Source: Gemmobacter sp.
GTDB taxonomy: Bacteria; Pseudomonadota; Alphaproteobacteria; Rhodobacterales; Rhodobacteraceae
Assembly: GCF_034676705.1 (NCBI RefSeq)
Contig: NZ_JAUCBS010000008.1
Location: forward strand, 62,001 to 126,000
Reading direction: 5' to 3'
Length of the DNA: 64,000 nucleotides
Shown in pieces: positions 15,734-25,155 of this stretch. The notes under the pieces were generated by a model, which had not been told where the DNA came from, ran no database searches, and saw only the letters and a program-made list of their open reading frames with translations. Every line of letters starts with the position of its first letter. The stretch's first letter is position 1. Position numbers and translations under genes: made by a program.

Positions 15734-16323
15734 TTCTGCATCCTTTCGGCCAGCGCGGCCAGCCGCTTCATCGCCCGGTGCAGCGCCACGCGGGCGGCCC
15801 CGGCGCTCAGGCCCAGCCGCTGGCCGGCGGTTTCGGGGCTGTCACCCTCCAGCGATACCGCGTGCACCAGCGCGGCCGACCGGCTGTCGATCAGCGCCAG
15901 CATGCGTTCGGCATCGCGCCCGGCCAGCGGCGCGGGCTGGCGGTCATCGGGCAGCACATCGCCGAAATCCTCGATCGGCAGGTGAATGGCGGCGCCCCGG
16001 CGGCGAAAGGCATCGACCACCTTGTAGCGCGCCACGGCATAGAGCCACGGCCGCACCGGCGTATCGGGGCGCCAGCTTTGGCGCTTCAGGTGGATGGCCA
16101 GCAGCACCTCTTGCAGGATGTCTTCGTGCTGATCGGCGGGCAGCGCATGGCCGCGCGCCCGGATCACCGCGCGCAGGGCCGGCGTGACCTGTCGCAGAAA
16201 GATGCCAAAGGCCGCACCATCGCCCTGATTGGCGCGGGACAGCAGGCTTTCCCATGTCGGTTCGCGATTCGGTTCGCGGTCCAGCCCCGTTCCTCCGGCA
16301 TTGGTGGCCCCGCGGGGCAGCAT
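15730..16323 (-). CDS. ECF sigma factor (SigF/NrsF-associated group)
   Basis: A 197-residue ECF RNA polymerase sigma factor. Region 2 is visible in ADQHEDILQEVLLAIHLKRQ and TPVRPWLYAVARYKVVDAFR (about residues 71-113); region 4 in SLEGDSPETAGQRLGLSAGA and RVALHRAMKRLAALA near the C-terminus. It overlaps the membrane anti-sigma gene and is probably silenced by it until a stress signal arrives. The start is uncertain: ATG at 16323 gives the family length, but an ATG at 16443 has a better ribosome-binding site (AGGGAG) and would add 40 residues unlike the family. Confidence 0.85.
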   Translation of the reverse strand: MLPRGATNAGGTGLDREPNREPTWESLLSRANQGDGAAFGIFLRQVTPALRAVIRARGHALPADQHEDILQEVLLAIHLKRQSWRPDTPVRPWLYAVARYKVVDAFRRRGAAIHLPIEDFGDVLPDDRQPAPLAGRDAERMLALIDSRSAALVHAVSLEGDSPETAGQRLGLSAGAARVALHRAMKRLAALAERMQK

Positions 16324-16686
16324 AGGCGCGACCGTGAAGAAGACAAAGGCCCGGTCATGCGCGCCAAAGACGATCTCCCCTCGCCATTCTCCTCGGACCA
16401 ATGGCGGACAATGGCTCGATCTCGCGCAGGTAGGCCCGGGCATCGGTGCTCCCTGGCCGGGATGTGACAGGGAACGGACAATCTGTCCTCAATTTGAACT
16501 CCGCAGCACACCGCCCGGATCCTTGAATTTGGCAGTTTTTGGAACTTTTTTGTCAGAATTGGCATAATCCTTTCCTGCATCCCAAATGCTACATTTTTCT
16601 CACAAGCCGAACAGCAAGGCCTCTCATCCCCGCACGGGGCGCAAGAAAAGGGGTCGGGACGGCGGTCAACAACGGGAGATGTCGTC
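16324..16686. other. Divergent intergenic region between sigma factor and Lrp genes
   Basis: No gene was found, apart from a possible N-terminal extension of the sigma gene up to 16443. The part from 16520 to 16600 is AT-rich with T-runs and probably holds the Lrp promoter, but no clear -35/-10 pair could be assigned. GGGAG near the end (16673-16677) is the likely Shine-Dalgarno of the Lrp gene. Confidence 0.35.
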
Positions 16687-17208
16687 ATGACGGCCGTGCC
16701 ACTAGATGCCACGAATATCCGAATTCTGAACCAACTTCAGCAGGATGCATCGCTGACCAACGTCGAACTCGCGTCGCGCATTCACCTGTCGCCGTCGCCC
16801 TGCCTGTCACGGGTCAAGTTCCTGGAACAGAACGGTGTGATCGAGCGTCGGGTCGCGCTGCTCAATCCCCAGGCGCTGGGGCTTGGCGTGAATGCATTCG
16901 TCCGGGTCCGCCTGTCACGGCACAGCACTGATCTGGTCGAACGCTTTGCCTCCATGGTCAGCAACATGGACGAAGTGATGGAGCTCTACCTGATGTCCGA
17001 CTTCGACTATGTGTTGCGCGTGATGATGCGCGACATCGACGAACTCGAGCGCTTTGCCACCACGCGCATCTCGCGTATCGAGGGCGTCGTCCAGGTGAAG
17101 ACTGACATCGTCCTGCGCAAGCAGCGGCACAAGACGGCACTGCCGATCCACCGCACCAGGACCGAGCTGACGATGGTGCCTGACGCCTATGCCCGTGCCG
17201 CCTACTGA
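16687..17208 (+). CDS. Lrp/AsnC-family transcription regulator
   Basis: A 173-residue Lrp/AsnC protein. The N-terminal HTH reads LDATNIRILNQLQQDASLTN and VELASRIHLSPSPCLSRVKF, the usual start of the family; the C-terminal RAM/ligand domain includes NMDEVMELYLMSDFDYVLRV. It heads a plus-strand cluster with a crotonase and a creatininase-like enzyme and may control them in response to an amino-acid-like or acyl ligand. The C-terminal tail after residue 150 (HKTALPIHRTRTELTMVPD) is longer than in Lrp itself, as in several catabolic Lrp regulators. Confidence 0.88.
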   Translation: MTAVPLDATNIRILNQLQQDASLTNVELASRIHLSPSPCLSRVKFLEQNGVIERRVALLNPQALGLGVNAFVRVRLSRHSTDLVERFASMVSNMDEVMELYLMSDFDYVLRVMMRDIDELERFATTRISRIEGVVQVKTDIVLRKQRHKTALPIHRTRTELTMVPDAYARAAY

Positions 17209-17225
17209 CCGGACGGACCAGCGCC

Positions 17226-17999
17226 ATGACACAGCCCCATCCTTGTCTGCGGATCGAGGAACCCAGTGCGCGGCTCTGCCGGCTGACGCTGAACCGCCCG
17301 CCGGCCAACGCCCTGGACAGCGATCTGATCACAGAGATCACCAGTACCGTGCAAACCCTCGCGCAACGCGCGGAACCGCCGGTCCTGTTGTTGACAGCCG
17401 AGGGCGAGCGGTTCTTTTGCGCCGGTGGCGATATTCGTGAACTCGATGGAACCGACGCAGCTCATGCCTTGCAGCGCATGGGACGGTTTCACGACATGCT
17501 GGTCGCGCTGGCAGGCTATCCCTCTGCGATTGTCGTTGCCGTTCGCGGCTATGCGGCGGGCGGCGGGCTGGAGCTGACCTTGATGGGCGATGTCGTCATT
17601 GCGGGCGAGGGCGCGCAGTTCGGATTTCCCGAAATCCGTAACGGCCTGATGCCGGCAATCATGGGCATTCGCCGGGCCGTCGCGATCATCGGCCACCGCG
17701 GGGCCTTTGACCTTTTGTCCAGCGGACGGTTCCTGCCCGCGCCCGAGGCTTTGGCGCTGGGACTGGTCAGCCGGGTGGTGCCCGATGCCGATGTCCTGGG
17801 CCAGGCGACAGAGACTGCGGCCGCACTGGCGGACAGGGATCCGCTGATCCTTGGCATCATGAAACGCGCGGTCCGGGTCGACAGTGCCGACGACGACTCC
17901 GCGATACGCGCGCGGACGCTGGCCGAATTTGACACGATCCTGTCGCGTCCGGCTGCGGTCGCGGCGCGGCAGCGCTTTCTGACGAAGGGTCGGGCATAG
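17226..17999 (+). CDS. Enoyl-CoA hydratase/isomerase (crotonase) family
   Basis: A 257-residue crotonase. Features include LNRPPANALDSDLITEI, the oxyanion-hole segment FFCAGGDIRELDG and the second oxyanion segment VRGYAAGGGLELTLMGDVVI, then GFPEIRNGLMPAIMG. Of the two catalytic Glu positions of classic hydratases, the ELT(L) and PEI segments are present. It acts on a CoA thioester. It is 17 bases after the Lrp gene and just before the creatininase-like gene, so the three likely form one operon. Confidence 0.85.
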   Translation: MTQPHPCLRIEEPSARLCRLTLNRPPANALDSDLITEITSTVQTLAQRAEPPVLLLTAEGERFFCAGGDIRELDGTDAAHALQRMGRFHDMLVALAGYPSAIVVAVRGYAAGGGLELTLMGDVVIAGEGAQFGFPEIRNGLMPAIMGIRRAVAIIGHRGAFDLLSSGRFLPAPEALALGLVSRVVPDADVLGQATETAAALADRDPLILGIMKRAVRVDSADDDSAIRARTLAEFDTILSRPAAVAARQRFLTKGRA

Positions 18000-18002
18000 G
18001 CC

Positions 18003-18761
18003 ATGACCGGACCTGTCCATCACCTGGAACGCATGACCTCGCCCGAAATCGCCGCAGCCATCCGCGCCGGTTGCACCCGGGTCATCGTGCCCTGCGGCGC
18101 AGTCGAGCAACATGGTCCCCACATGGCCCTGAGGATGGATGCCGACCACGCCGAGGCCCTGGCACCAATCGTGGCTGCGGGCCTGGGTGGGGCGTTCATC
18201 GCGCCGACCATTGCCGTCGGATGCTCGCATCATCATCTGGCATTCAGCGGAACGATCTCGCTTTCTGAGGCCACCTTTGTGGCGATCTGCCGGGATTATT
18301 GCACCAGCCTTGCCCACCATGGCCTCCGGGACATTCTTTTCTTCTCTGGCCACATCGGCAATTTTCCGGTGCTGGAAGGCGCCCTTGCCGGGCTGCGATC
18401 CGCAGTCCCCGGGTGCCGGGTCGAGGCTTTTACCGACTCGACGGCCTGGCTGGACCGCTGGGCCCGCGCGGTCGCACAGGCCGGTGGCCGGCCAGAACAT
18501 GTTGGCGGCCACGCGGACATCGCGGAAACCTCGATCATGCTGGCGATCAAGCCCGAGGCGGTGCGCCTGAACCATATCGCGGCGGGACGGATCGGCCTGA
18601 TGACCCGGAGAGAGCTGGAGATCATGTGGCGCGATGGCCTGCCATCCATCAGCGCGAATGGGGTCCTGGGCGATGCCCGGGGGGCAAGCGCCGCGATCGG
18701 GCAGGACTGCCTGCGCGCGGTTGCGGATCTGCTGGTGGCCGATTTTCAGTCAAAGGTTTGA
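18003..18761 (+). CDS. Creatininase-family amidohydrolase
   Basis: A 252-residue metal-dependent hydrolase of the creatininase superfamily. The metal site is recognisable: Glu and His in GAVEQHGPH with a following Asp (RMDADHAEAL), His in FFSGHIGNF, and Glu in ADIAETSIM. Family members include creatininase, the riboflavin-related ArfB and the MftE peptidase, so the reaction may be amide or formamide hydrolysis. Creatinine as substrate is only one possibility. It begins three bases after the crotonase stop. Confidence 0.8.
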   Translation: MTGPVHHLERMTSPEIAAAIRAGCTRVIVPCGAVEQHGPHMALRMDADHAEALAPIVAAGLGGAFIAPTIAVGCSHHHLAFSGTISLSEATFVAICRDYCTSLAHHGLRDILFFSGHIGNFPVLEGALAGLRSAVPGCRVEAFTDSTAWLDRWARAVAQAGGRPEHVGGHADIAETSIMLAIKPEAVRLNHIAAGRIGLMTRRELEIMWRDGLPSISANGVLGDARGASAAIGQDCLRAVADLLVADFQSKV

Positions 18762-18882
18762 TGGCGCAGGCACATGCCGCCTGTTGCCCGACCGCAGTTG
18801 TCGACGGAGGCCGCTGCACCTGCTATGATCCGGCATGGCGGCAAGCGCCCGATGGCATACCCCAACCTCTGGAGGCTGATCG

Positions 18883-19767
18883 GTGAACAGCTACCAGCAA
18901 CAGTAGATCGAGCACGAGGACCATGCCTGGTCCCTGCTGGAACGGTCCCCGGGCCTGACGCTCAGCTACCCTTCAGTTGACCCGGATCGCATCAAGGCTC
19001 CGGTCTTTGCGATCCGGCTGGGCCGGGGCCCGACTGACGACGTTCTGCCACTGCATCGCCACCGCAAGGGTCAGCTTGTCATCGCCGAGAATGGCTCGCT
19101 GACCTGTCGTGTCGAGAACGGGATCTGGGTGGTCCCGACCTTTGGGGCATTCTGGGTGCCCGGCGGCATCGCGCATTCCAACACGGTCTCACCCAACGGC
19201 AGCGTGATCTGTGTGTTCGTCGACGGCGAGGCATCTGGCCTGCCCGACCGGTTCTGCACGCTTGGCGTAAGCCCGTTGATCCGCGCGATGACCGACGCGC
19301 TGACGCAGCGGTCCGTCCGCTATGTGCCGGACAGCCCTTCGGGACGGCTTGCCCAAGTGTTGATGGACGAATTCGCAAAGGCCCCCGTCAGCTACCTGCA
19401 TCTGCCCATATCCTCCGACTCGCGACTTATCGAGGTGGCCGAGCATCTGCTCGCCGACCCGGCCGACCGACGGACGGTCGCGGAATGGGCAACGCATCTC
19501 GCGATGAGCGAGCGCAGCTTTTCGCGCTGGATCGACAGGGAAACGGGCCTGACCTTTGGCCAGTGGCGACGCCAGCTGCACGGGCTTGTTGCGCTGGAGC
19601 GGCTGTCGGCCGGCAGCAGCGTCAACATCATTGCCCAGGACCTGGGCTATGAATCGACAAGTGCCTTCATCACCATGTTCAAGAAGGTGTTCGGGGACAG
19701 CCCCCGCCGCTATCTTCGACAGATCGAGGCAACCGGCAGGCTGGGCGGCACCGCGCAGCCGGGCTGA
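18883..19767 (+). pseudogene. AraC-family regulator with cupin N-terminus, amber stop at codon 8
   Basis: From 18907 an uninterrupted frame encodes a complete AraC/cupin protein: an N-terminal cupin (VLPLHRHRKGQLVIAENGSL, WVPGGIAHSN) and a C-terminal double HTH (TVAEWATHLAMSERSFSRWI, NIIAQDLGYESTSAFITMFK). The natural start is GTG at 18883 with GGAGG seven bases upstream, but codon 8 (18904-18906) is TAG, directly before IEHEDHAWSLLER. No ATG, GTG or TTG codon follows in frame near the N-terminus. The gene therefore looks inactivated by one base change unless the amber codon is read through. It may once have controlled the monooxygenase cluster that begins at 20069. Confidence 0.75.
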
Positions 19768-20068
19768 GTCCCGGCGACCCCCTGCGGACCATCGCGGTCT
19801 CGACACCTCCGGGCCTTGGCTGGTCCCGTCAACATCCCCTTTCATGCCAGACAGCTTGCGCCGCAGGCCATCACGCCTCGCGATGATTCGTCGCATGGGT
19901 GCAGCGCGTCGAACCACCCATTCGCGACAGCGACACAATCCACTCGCAGCCCCTCGGTTGGCGGCGCTTTGTGCCGCAGCTTCGGGATCGGGGCGGCCAG
20001 TTCGGCAGCACCTGTAGCGCCCTTCGGCGTAGATTTTCCCAAGAAGAACAACACTGTGAAGGTGAGCC
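19768..20068. other. Intergenic region before the luciferase-like monooxygenase gene
   Basis: About 300 bp with no recognisable gene. It must contain the promoter and control sites of the cluster starting at 20069. The last 20 bases hold GAAGGTGA, a good Shine-Dalgarno. No convincing inverted repeat or -35/-10 pair was picked out. Confidence 0.35.
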
Positions 20069-21196
20069 ATGTCACTGAAATTCGGATTCTGGTCCGAGCA
20101 GGAAACGCAAGTCGGCCATAGCTACGCGCGCCGTCTGCACGAACTGGTCGATGAAGCCGTCTTTGCCGAAAAGATGGGTTTCGACTTTGTGTCCCTGTCG
20201 GAACAGCACGTCGCCCTGGGCGGGATTTCCAGTTCCGCGCCCGAAGTCGTCTATGGCTACCTGGCCGCCCGGACCTCGCGCATCAGGCTGCGTCCGGCCG
20301 TTGTGCTGATGCCCAAGAACTACAATCACGCCCTGCGCTCGGCCGAACGGCTGGCAGTCACCGACATTCTGTCGAACGGCCGCATGGAGTTTTTCGCCGG
20401 GCGTTCGAACACCACCATCGCGATGCGGGCCTTCAACGTCGAGGCAAGCGAGACCCTCGGCCAGATGGAAGAAGGGCTGGCCCTGATGAAAGAAGCGATG
20501 TCCAAGGACATCTTCAAGTTCAGCGGCAAGCACTACAATGTTCCCCCCCGCATGCTGGTGCCCAAGCCGCTGCAAAAGCCCTATCCCGTCATGGGGATCG
20601 CGGCCACCAGCCCGCGCAGCCATGTCTATGCCGCCGAGCAGGGCATGGCTTGCCTGTCCAACAACTTCTACAGCGGCTGGGAAAAGCAGTCAGAATACAT
20701 CGCCCTTTACAAGAACAACTGGAAGCGGGACGAAAACGGGCCGCTGGCCCGCCCCAGCATCGGCATTCCGCTGTTTCTTGGCATCGGCAAGACCGATCAG
20801 GAAGCCCGGGACAAATACGCCGAACCCCTGATGAACTACGCCAGGATTTCGACGGATGCCTACCCGCGTCTGGCGAAGATCGCGGATGACTACAACTACT
20901 TCTCCGAAGGACTCGACAGCCTCACGCGTGCCGCAACCGATTGGGATTATCTGGTCAACGAATCCGGCACGACCCTGTGCGGCAGCCCCGACACGGTGAT
21001 CCGCCAGCTGGAGCGGATCGTGGACATGGGCGTCGACGAGGTTCTGTTCCACCTCGATTCCGTGTCGCACTCGATGATCCTCGAGGCCATCGAGATGGTC
21101 GGGAAATACATCATCCCCCACTTCCGGGACCGGAACAATGTTGTTCGCCCGACCGACGAAATCCTCAACTCGATCAGGGAAATGCGCGATGCGTAA
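20069..21196 (+). CDS. Luciferase-like flavin monooxygenase (LLM class)
   Basis: A 375-residue TIM-barrel protein of the bacterial luciferase-like superfamily. Signatures are LHELVDEAVFAEKMGFDFVS, LSEQHVALGG, IRLRPAVVLMPKNYNHALRS and GRMEFFAGRSN, with the C-terminal CGSPDTVIRQLERIVDMGVD. Such enzymes use FMNH2 (or F420H2) supplied by a reductase to oxygenate a carbonyl, sulfonate or amine compound. No flavin reductase is adjacent. It leads a co-directional operon with a crotonase, an acyl-CoA ligase, a TRAP importer and a RibB-like protein, so it is probably the first oxidative step on the imported compound. Confidence 0.87.
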   Translation: MSLKFGFWSEQETQVGHSYARRLHELVDEAVFAEKMGFDFVSLSEQHVALGGISSSAPEVVYGYLAARTSRIRLRPAVVLMPKNYNHALRSAERLAVTDILSNGRMEFFAGRSNTTIAMRAFNVEASETLGQMEEGLALMKEAMSKDIFKFSGKHYNVPPRMLVPKPLQKPYPVMGIAATSPRSHVYAAEQGMACLSNNFYSGWEKQSEYIALYKNNWKRDENGPLARPSIGIPLFLGIGKTDQEARDKYAEPLMNYARISTDAYPRLAKIADDYNYFSEGLDSLTRAATDWDYLVNESGTTLCGSPDTVIRQLERIVDMGVDEVLFHLDSVSHSMILEAIEMVGKYIIPHFRDRNNVVRPTDEILNSIREMRDA

Positions 21197-21977
21197 CGTC
21201 AATGGCGGCCGGCCCGCGCCGGAATTCATCACCATCGAGCATCGGGACGAAGGCGTCGCGGTGCTCACGATGAACCGTCCCGAAATCCTGAATGCCATCA
21301 ACTGGCAGATGCACGAGGAGATCGAGACCGCGCTTTATGACCTGGACATGGATCCCAAGGTCAAGGCCGTGGTGCTGACCGGCGCGGGGCGGGGGTTCTG
21401 TTCGGGGGGCGACCAGAAGGCGGTGGACACCGGGATGCCATCCGTCACCCGTGGCGGTCGTCATCTGGTGCGCAACATCCTTGAGCTGGAGGTTCCGATC
21501 ATCGCGGCGGTGAACGGCGTTGCCGTCGGCTTGGGCGCCACTCTGGCGCTTTACTGTGACGCCGTCTTTGCCCAGCCAAGCGCCCGCTTTGCCGATACCC
21601 ATGTGAATGCCGGGGTGGTTGCCGGCGATGGCGGCCAGGTCATCTGGCCGATGCTGATGGGTCCGATCCGTGCAAAACATTATCTGATGACCGGCGCCTT
21701 CCTTTCGGCCGAAGAGGCGCACCAGTTCGGGATGGTCACCAAGCTGGTGGCCGAGGGCACCGTGCTGGACGAGGCGATCCGCTATGCCGAACTTCTGGCC
21801 TCTGGTCCACCCGAGGCGATCAAGTGGACCAAATATGCGGTGAACAAGCTGATCAAGGATCAGGTGCAACTGGGTCTCGATATCGGTCTCGCGCTCGAGG
21901 CGTTGACCTTCGATCTACCCGGACGCCGCGAGGCCGCCGCCGCCTTCGCCGCCAAGAAAAAGCGTTACGCCGAGTGA
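21189..21977 (+). CDS. Enoyl-CoA hydratase/isomerase (crotonase) family
   Basis: A 262-residue crotonase with VLTMNRPEILNAINWQMHEE, oxyanion segment GFCSGGDQKAVD, and VNGVAVGLGATLALYCDAVF. The start at 21189 lies inside the end of the monooxygenase gene (8-bp overlap), so translation is coupled. The usual catalytic Glu positions are not clearly conserved (NAGVVAGDGGQVIWP in place of the common PE-x-x-x-G box), which suggests chemistry other than simple hydration, for example isomerisation or C-C cleavage. Confidence 0.83.
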   Translation: MRNVNGGRPAPEFITIEHRDEGVAVLTMNRPEILNAINWQMHEEIETALYDLDMDPKVKAVVLTGAGRGFCSGGDQKAVDTGMPSVTRGGRHLVRNILELEVPIIAAVNGVAVGLGATLALYCDAVFAQPSARFADTHVNAGVVAGDGGQVIWPMLMGPIRAKHYLMTGAFLSAEEAHQFGMVTKLVAEGTVLDEAIRYAELLASGPPEAIKWTKYAVNKLIKDQVQLGLDIGLALEALTFDLPGRREAAAAFAAKKKRYAE

Positions 21978-22045
21978 CCCGACCTGTCCCCCCGCTGGCT
22001 TGCCTGCGGGCTGACTTTCACTCGCCCCGTCCCACGGAGGCCGGA

Positions 22046-23974
22046 ATGACAACGCCAGGAGAGAACATGAACAACGGCAGTCAAGAGCTTGCTGTCAATC
22101 CGGGCTCGGAAATCCTGAAACAGACGATCACCGAACTTCTGGCGTGCAGGTGCCGCGAACGTCCCACGGCGGTGGCGTACCGGGTTCTGGGGTGCGACGG
22201 CTGGGCGGACGTGACCTTTGGCGATCATGCACATAAGGTCGTGCAGCTGGGGCAGGCCATGCAGGCGGCCGGGGTCCGGCGCGGTGACCGGGTGTGCATC
22301 CTTGGCGACGTGTCGCCCGCCTGGATGGTCGCCGACGCCGCGACGATTGCCATCGGCGCGATCACGGTGGGCGCCTATTTCACCTCCTCGCCCGAGGAAC
22401 TGGATTATTACATTCAGGATTCGGGCGCCTGCCTGCTGTTTGTCGGCAACGCCACCCAGCTTGCGATTGCTGCCAGTTCACCGCAGGCGCTGGGGCTTTC
22501 CCACATCGTCGTCCTGGATCCGGACTGGCAGGCGACGCCTGAAGACCCTGCGAATGCCTGCTCCGTCGCCGCCTTCCTGGGCGCGCCGGTCGCGGCCCCG
22601 CTGGCTGTCCTGACAGATTGGGCGGCGCAGTCGGTGCCGTCGGACATTGTCAGCCTAGGCTACACCTCGGGAACAACGGGCAAGCCCAAGGGGGTCATCA
22701 ACACCCATGTCAATCTGCTGGGCGGCGCGCTGGCCAATCTGTGCATGATGCCATCCGCTTATCATCAGGAAACCCGCATCGTAGTGCATCTGCCGCTGTC
22801 GCATATCGTGGCCCGGGTGCAAGCCGCCTGTTACCCGCTGATCTCGGATTCCGTGCCGCATTTCGGCAGATCCTCGGTCAGCTACGAAGAGACGGTCCGC
22901 CTGACGCGCCCGCATTATTACGTGGCGCCGCCCCGGTTCTTTCAGCGATTTGCCGCGACGATCCTGAACCATGTGAATTCCAGCCCGGCCGCAGAGCGGG
23001 CGGACTATCGCCTGGCGCTGTCGATCTCGCGCCGGGTGCTGAAGGATCGCCAGACGCGCCCCACGCGCAATGACCCGTTTCTGGCCGAGCTGCACGAAGC
23101 CTGCCAGCGGCGCGTCTTTGCCCCGTTGCTGAGCGTGGTCGGGTTTGACGAGCTGCGCACGGTCGTCACCGCCTCGGCCCCGATGCCGGCGGATGTGATG
23201 ACGCTGTGGCAGCTTTGGGGGGTCAACCTGAAAGAGGCCTACGGCCAGACCGAGACCGTCGGCTCCAACGTCGCCCAACGCGAGGACTGGCTGCCGGCGG
23301 GCACCATCGGGTCACCGATCGACGATCCGGCCTGGGAAACCCGGGTGGACGCGACCGGCGAAATGATCGTGCGCGGACCGGGTGTTACGCAGGGCTACTG
23401 GAACAACCCCGAGGCGACGGCAGAGGCGCTGCGCGATGGCTGGCTTTATACCGGCGACATCGTCGAGGTGCAGAAAAACGGCCAGTTCAAGCTGATCGAC
23501 CGCCGCAAGGACATCATCAAGACGATCAACGGCAAGACCATCAGCCCTACGCAGATCGAGAACGAATTGCGTGGCAGTCCCTACATCGCCGAGGCTGTGG
23601 TGATCGGCGAGGGCAGGAAATACCTCACCGCCCTGATCGAGGTGGATCCGATCGTGGGTTTGGCCTGGGCACGGGAAATCGACCCGACGATCCAAGCCTA
23701 TGCAGACATCTGCAAATCGGTCGAGGTCAAGGAACTGTTGTGGGCCGAGGTCCACAAGGCAAACCGACGCCTGGCCCGGGCCGAACAGATCAAGGATTTC
23801 ACCATCCTGCCCGAAGAGCTGACGCCCGAAATCGGTGTCGTCACTCCGACCCGCAAGAAGAAGCGGCGGGCAATAACGGAACGCTACGCGGCGTTTATCG
23901 CGTCGATGTACGACGAAGCGGAAACCGAGCTGCTGGAAAAGGCGCTCGGCAAGAAACTCGCAAGAAGCAAGTAA
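22046..23974 (+). CDS. AMP-dependent (long-chain type) acyl-CoA synthetase
   Basis: A 642-residue adenylate-forming ligase. The P-loop-like motif YTSGTTGKPKGV is at about residue 211, followed by EAYGQTETVG, GDIVEVQKNGQFKLIDRRKD and the C-terminal lysine region KTINGKTISPTQIENEL. The size and the C-terminal extension match FadD/AMP-ligase types acting on medium or long acids. It activates a carboxylic acid to its CoA thioester. Two starts are possible: 22046 (GGAGG five bases before) and 22067 (AGGAGA before); the longer is given. The preceding crotonase and this ligase fit a CoA-dependent breakdown of the oxygenated product. Confidence 0.9.
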   Translation: MTTPGENMNNGSQELAVNPGSEILKQTITELLACRCRERPTAVAYRVLGCDGWADVTFGDHAHKVVQLGQAMQAAGVRRGDRVCILGDVSPAWMVADAATIAIGAITVGAYFTSSPEELDYYIQDSGACLLFVGNATQLAIAASSPQALGLSHIVVLDPDWQATPEDPANACSVAAFLGAPVAAPLAVLTDWAAQSVPSDIVSLGYTSGTTGKPKGVINTHVNLLGGALANLCMMPSAYHQETRIVVHLPLSHIVARVQAACYPLISDSVPHFGRSSVSYEETVRLTRPHYYVAPPRFFQRFAATILNHVNSSPAAERADYRLALSISRRVLKDRQTRPTRNDPFLAELHEACQRRVFAPLLSVVGFDELRTVVTASAPMPADVMTLWQLWGVNLKEAYGQTETVGSNVAQREDWLPAGTIGSPIDDPAWETRVDATGEMIVRGPGVTQGYWNNPEATAEALRDGWLYTGDIVEVQKNGQFKLIDRRKDIIKTINGKTISPTQIENELRGSPYIAEAVVIGEGRKYLTALIEVDPIVGLAWAREIDPTIQAYADICKSVEVKELLWAEVHKANRRLARAEQIKDFTILPEELTPEIGVVTPTRKKKRRAITERYAAFIASMYDEAETELLEKALGKKLARSK

Positions 23975-24004
23975 AACGCTCCTCTCCTCAACAGGGAAAA
24001 GACC

Positions 24005-25066
24005 ATGCAATCAACGTCCAGAAGAGCCTTTATCCGCACCGCCGCCCTGGGTTCCGCGGCCGCCGCCCTTGCGGGCAGCCCGGTGCAGGCCCAGGGGCGC
24101 ACCAGCCTTCGGGCCACGCATTTCGTGCCGGAAACCTCGCGAATGTACCAGCTGTCTGTCGGACCCTTTGAACGGGTTCTCGCGGCCATCACGGACGGCG
24201 GGTTTTCTGTCCAGGTCTTTGCCGGCGGCACCATCGCGCCGCCGCTGCAAAGCTACCAGGCCGTTCAGGACGGGCTGGTCGATGCCGGCATGGTGCCGCC
24301 GCTCTGGGCGGTGAACCAGGATCCGGTCAACAGCCTGTTCGGCGGCCATCCCGGCGGGATGAATGTGGAGCAACTGCTGAACTGGTACTATGTGGGCGGC
24401 GGAGAGCAGCTGCTGGCCGAACATCGCCGCGCAACGATGGGCATGCATTCGATGCTGCTCTCGATGAACCCGTCCGAGATCTGGCACTCGCACAAGCAAA
24501 TCCGCGTTGCCGAGGATCTGCGCGGTGTCCGCTTCCGTACCGCCGGGGCCTGGGCCACCATTCTCAACGAATATTTCGGCGGCGCGGCAACCACGGTGGG
24601 CCCGTCTGATGTGTTCTCGATGCTGGAACGGCGCGGTGTCGATGTGGCGGAATGGTCCACGCCATCGGAAAACCTGGTCATGGGGCTGGAGGCTGCTGCG
24701 CCCTATGTGATCGTGCCCGGGATCCACGCCCCGGCAGCCTGCCTGGAACTGGCGATCCGCGCCGAGGTCTGGGACCAGATTGACGCGGCAACCCAGAAGA
24801 AGATCGCGATCACCGCCCGCGAGACCGTGCTGGAATGCCTGACCGAATGGAAGGCGGCGGATCTGACCGCGATGAAATCGATGCGCGACCGCGGGATCGA
24901 GATCATCGAGATGGACCAGTCCCTGATCGACGCCATCCGCACTGCGGGCCGTGACTGGGCCCAGGCCCAGGCGACCGCACGGGCCGGGAACGGGGACGAC
25001 TGGATGCGCCGCGTCACCGAATCCTACTACGCATTCTTCGACAGCTGGCAGGCGGACAGCGTCTGA
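24005..25066 (+). CDS. TRAP transporter solute-binding protein with Tat signal
   Basis: A 353-residue DctP-family receptor. The N-terminus STSRRAFIRTAALGSAAAAL is a twin-arginine signal peptide, unlike the Sec signal of the DctP at 6974. The mature part carries LRATHFVPETSRMYQLSVGP, DLRGVRFRTAGAWATILNEY and GPSDVFSMLERRGVDVAEWS. Tat export implies folding before export. The two membrane subunits follow. The ligand is unknown, presumably the substrate of the monooxygenase/ligase operon. Confidence 0.87.
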   Translation: MQSTSRRAFIRTAALGSAAAALAGSPVQAQGRTSLRATHFVPETSRMYQLSVGPFERVLAAITDGGFSVQVFAGGTIAPPLQSYQAVQDGLVDAGMVPPLWAVNQDPVNSLFGGHPGGMNVEQLLNWYYVGGGEQLLAEHRRATMGMHSMLLSMNPSEIWHSHKQIRVAEDLRGVRFRTAGAWATILNEYFGGAATTVGPSDVFSMLERRGVDVAEWSTPSENLVMGLEAAAPYVIVPGIHAPAACLELAIRAEVWDQIDAATQKKIAITARETVLECLTEWKAADLTAMKSMRDRGIEIIEMDQSLIDAIRTAGRDWAQAQATARAGNGDDWMRRVTESYYAFFDSWQADSV

Positions 25067-25155
25067 TCGCGACCCGACCCGCCCCCGACCTTCCTGGAGT
25101 GCCGGCTGACCTCCGGCATTCCACTTTGTCGCCCCAGAACAGGCAGGGCCTCCCG

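Noticed and set aside
17389..17397. TGTTGACAG, resembling half of the ACTGT-N2-ACAGT operator
   Set aside because: It lies inside the crotonase coding sequence, lacks the outer bases and has no promoter position; taken as coincidence.
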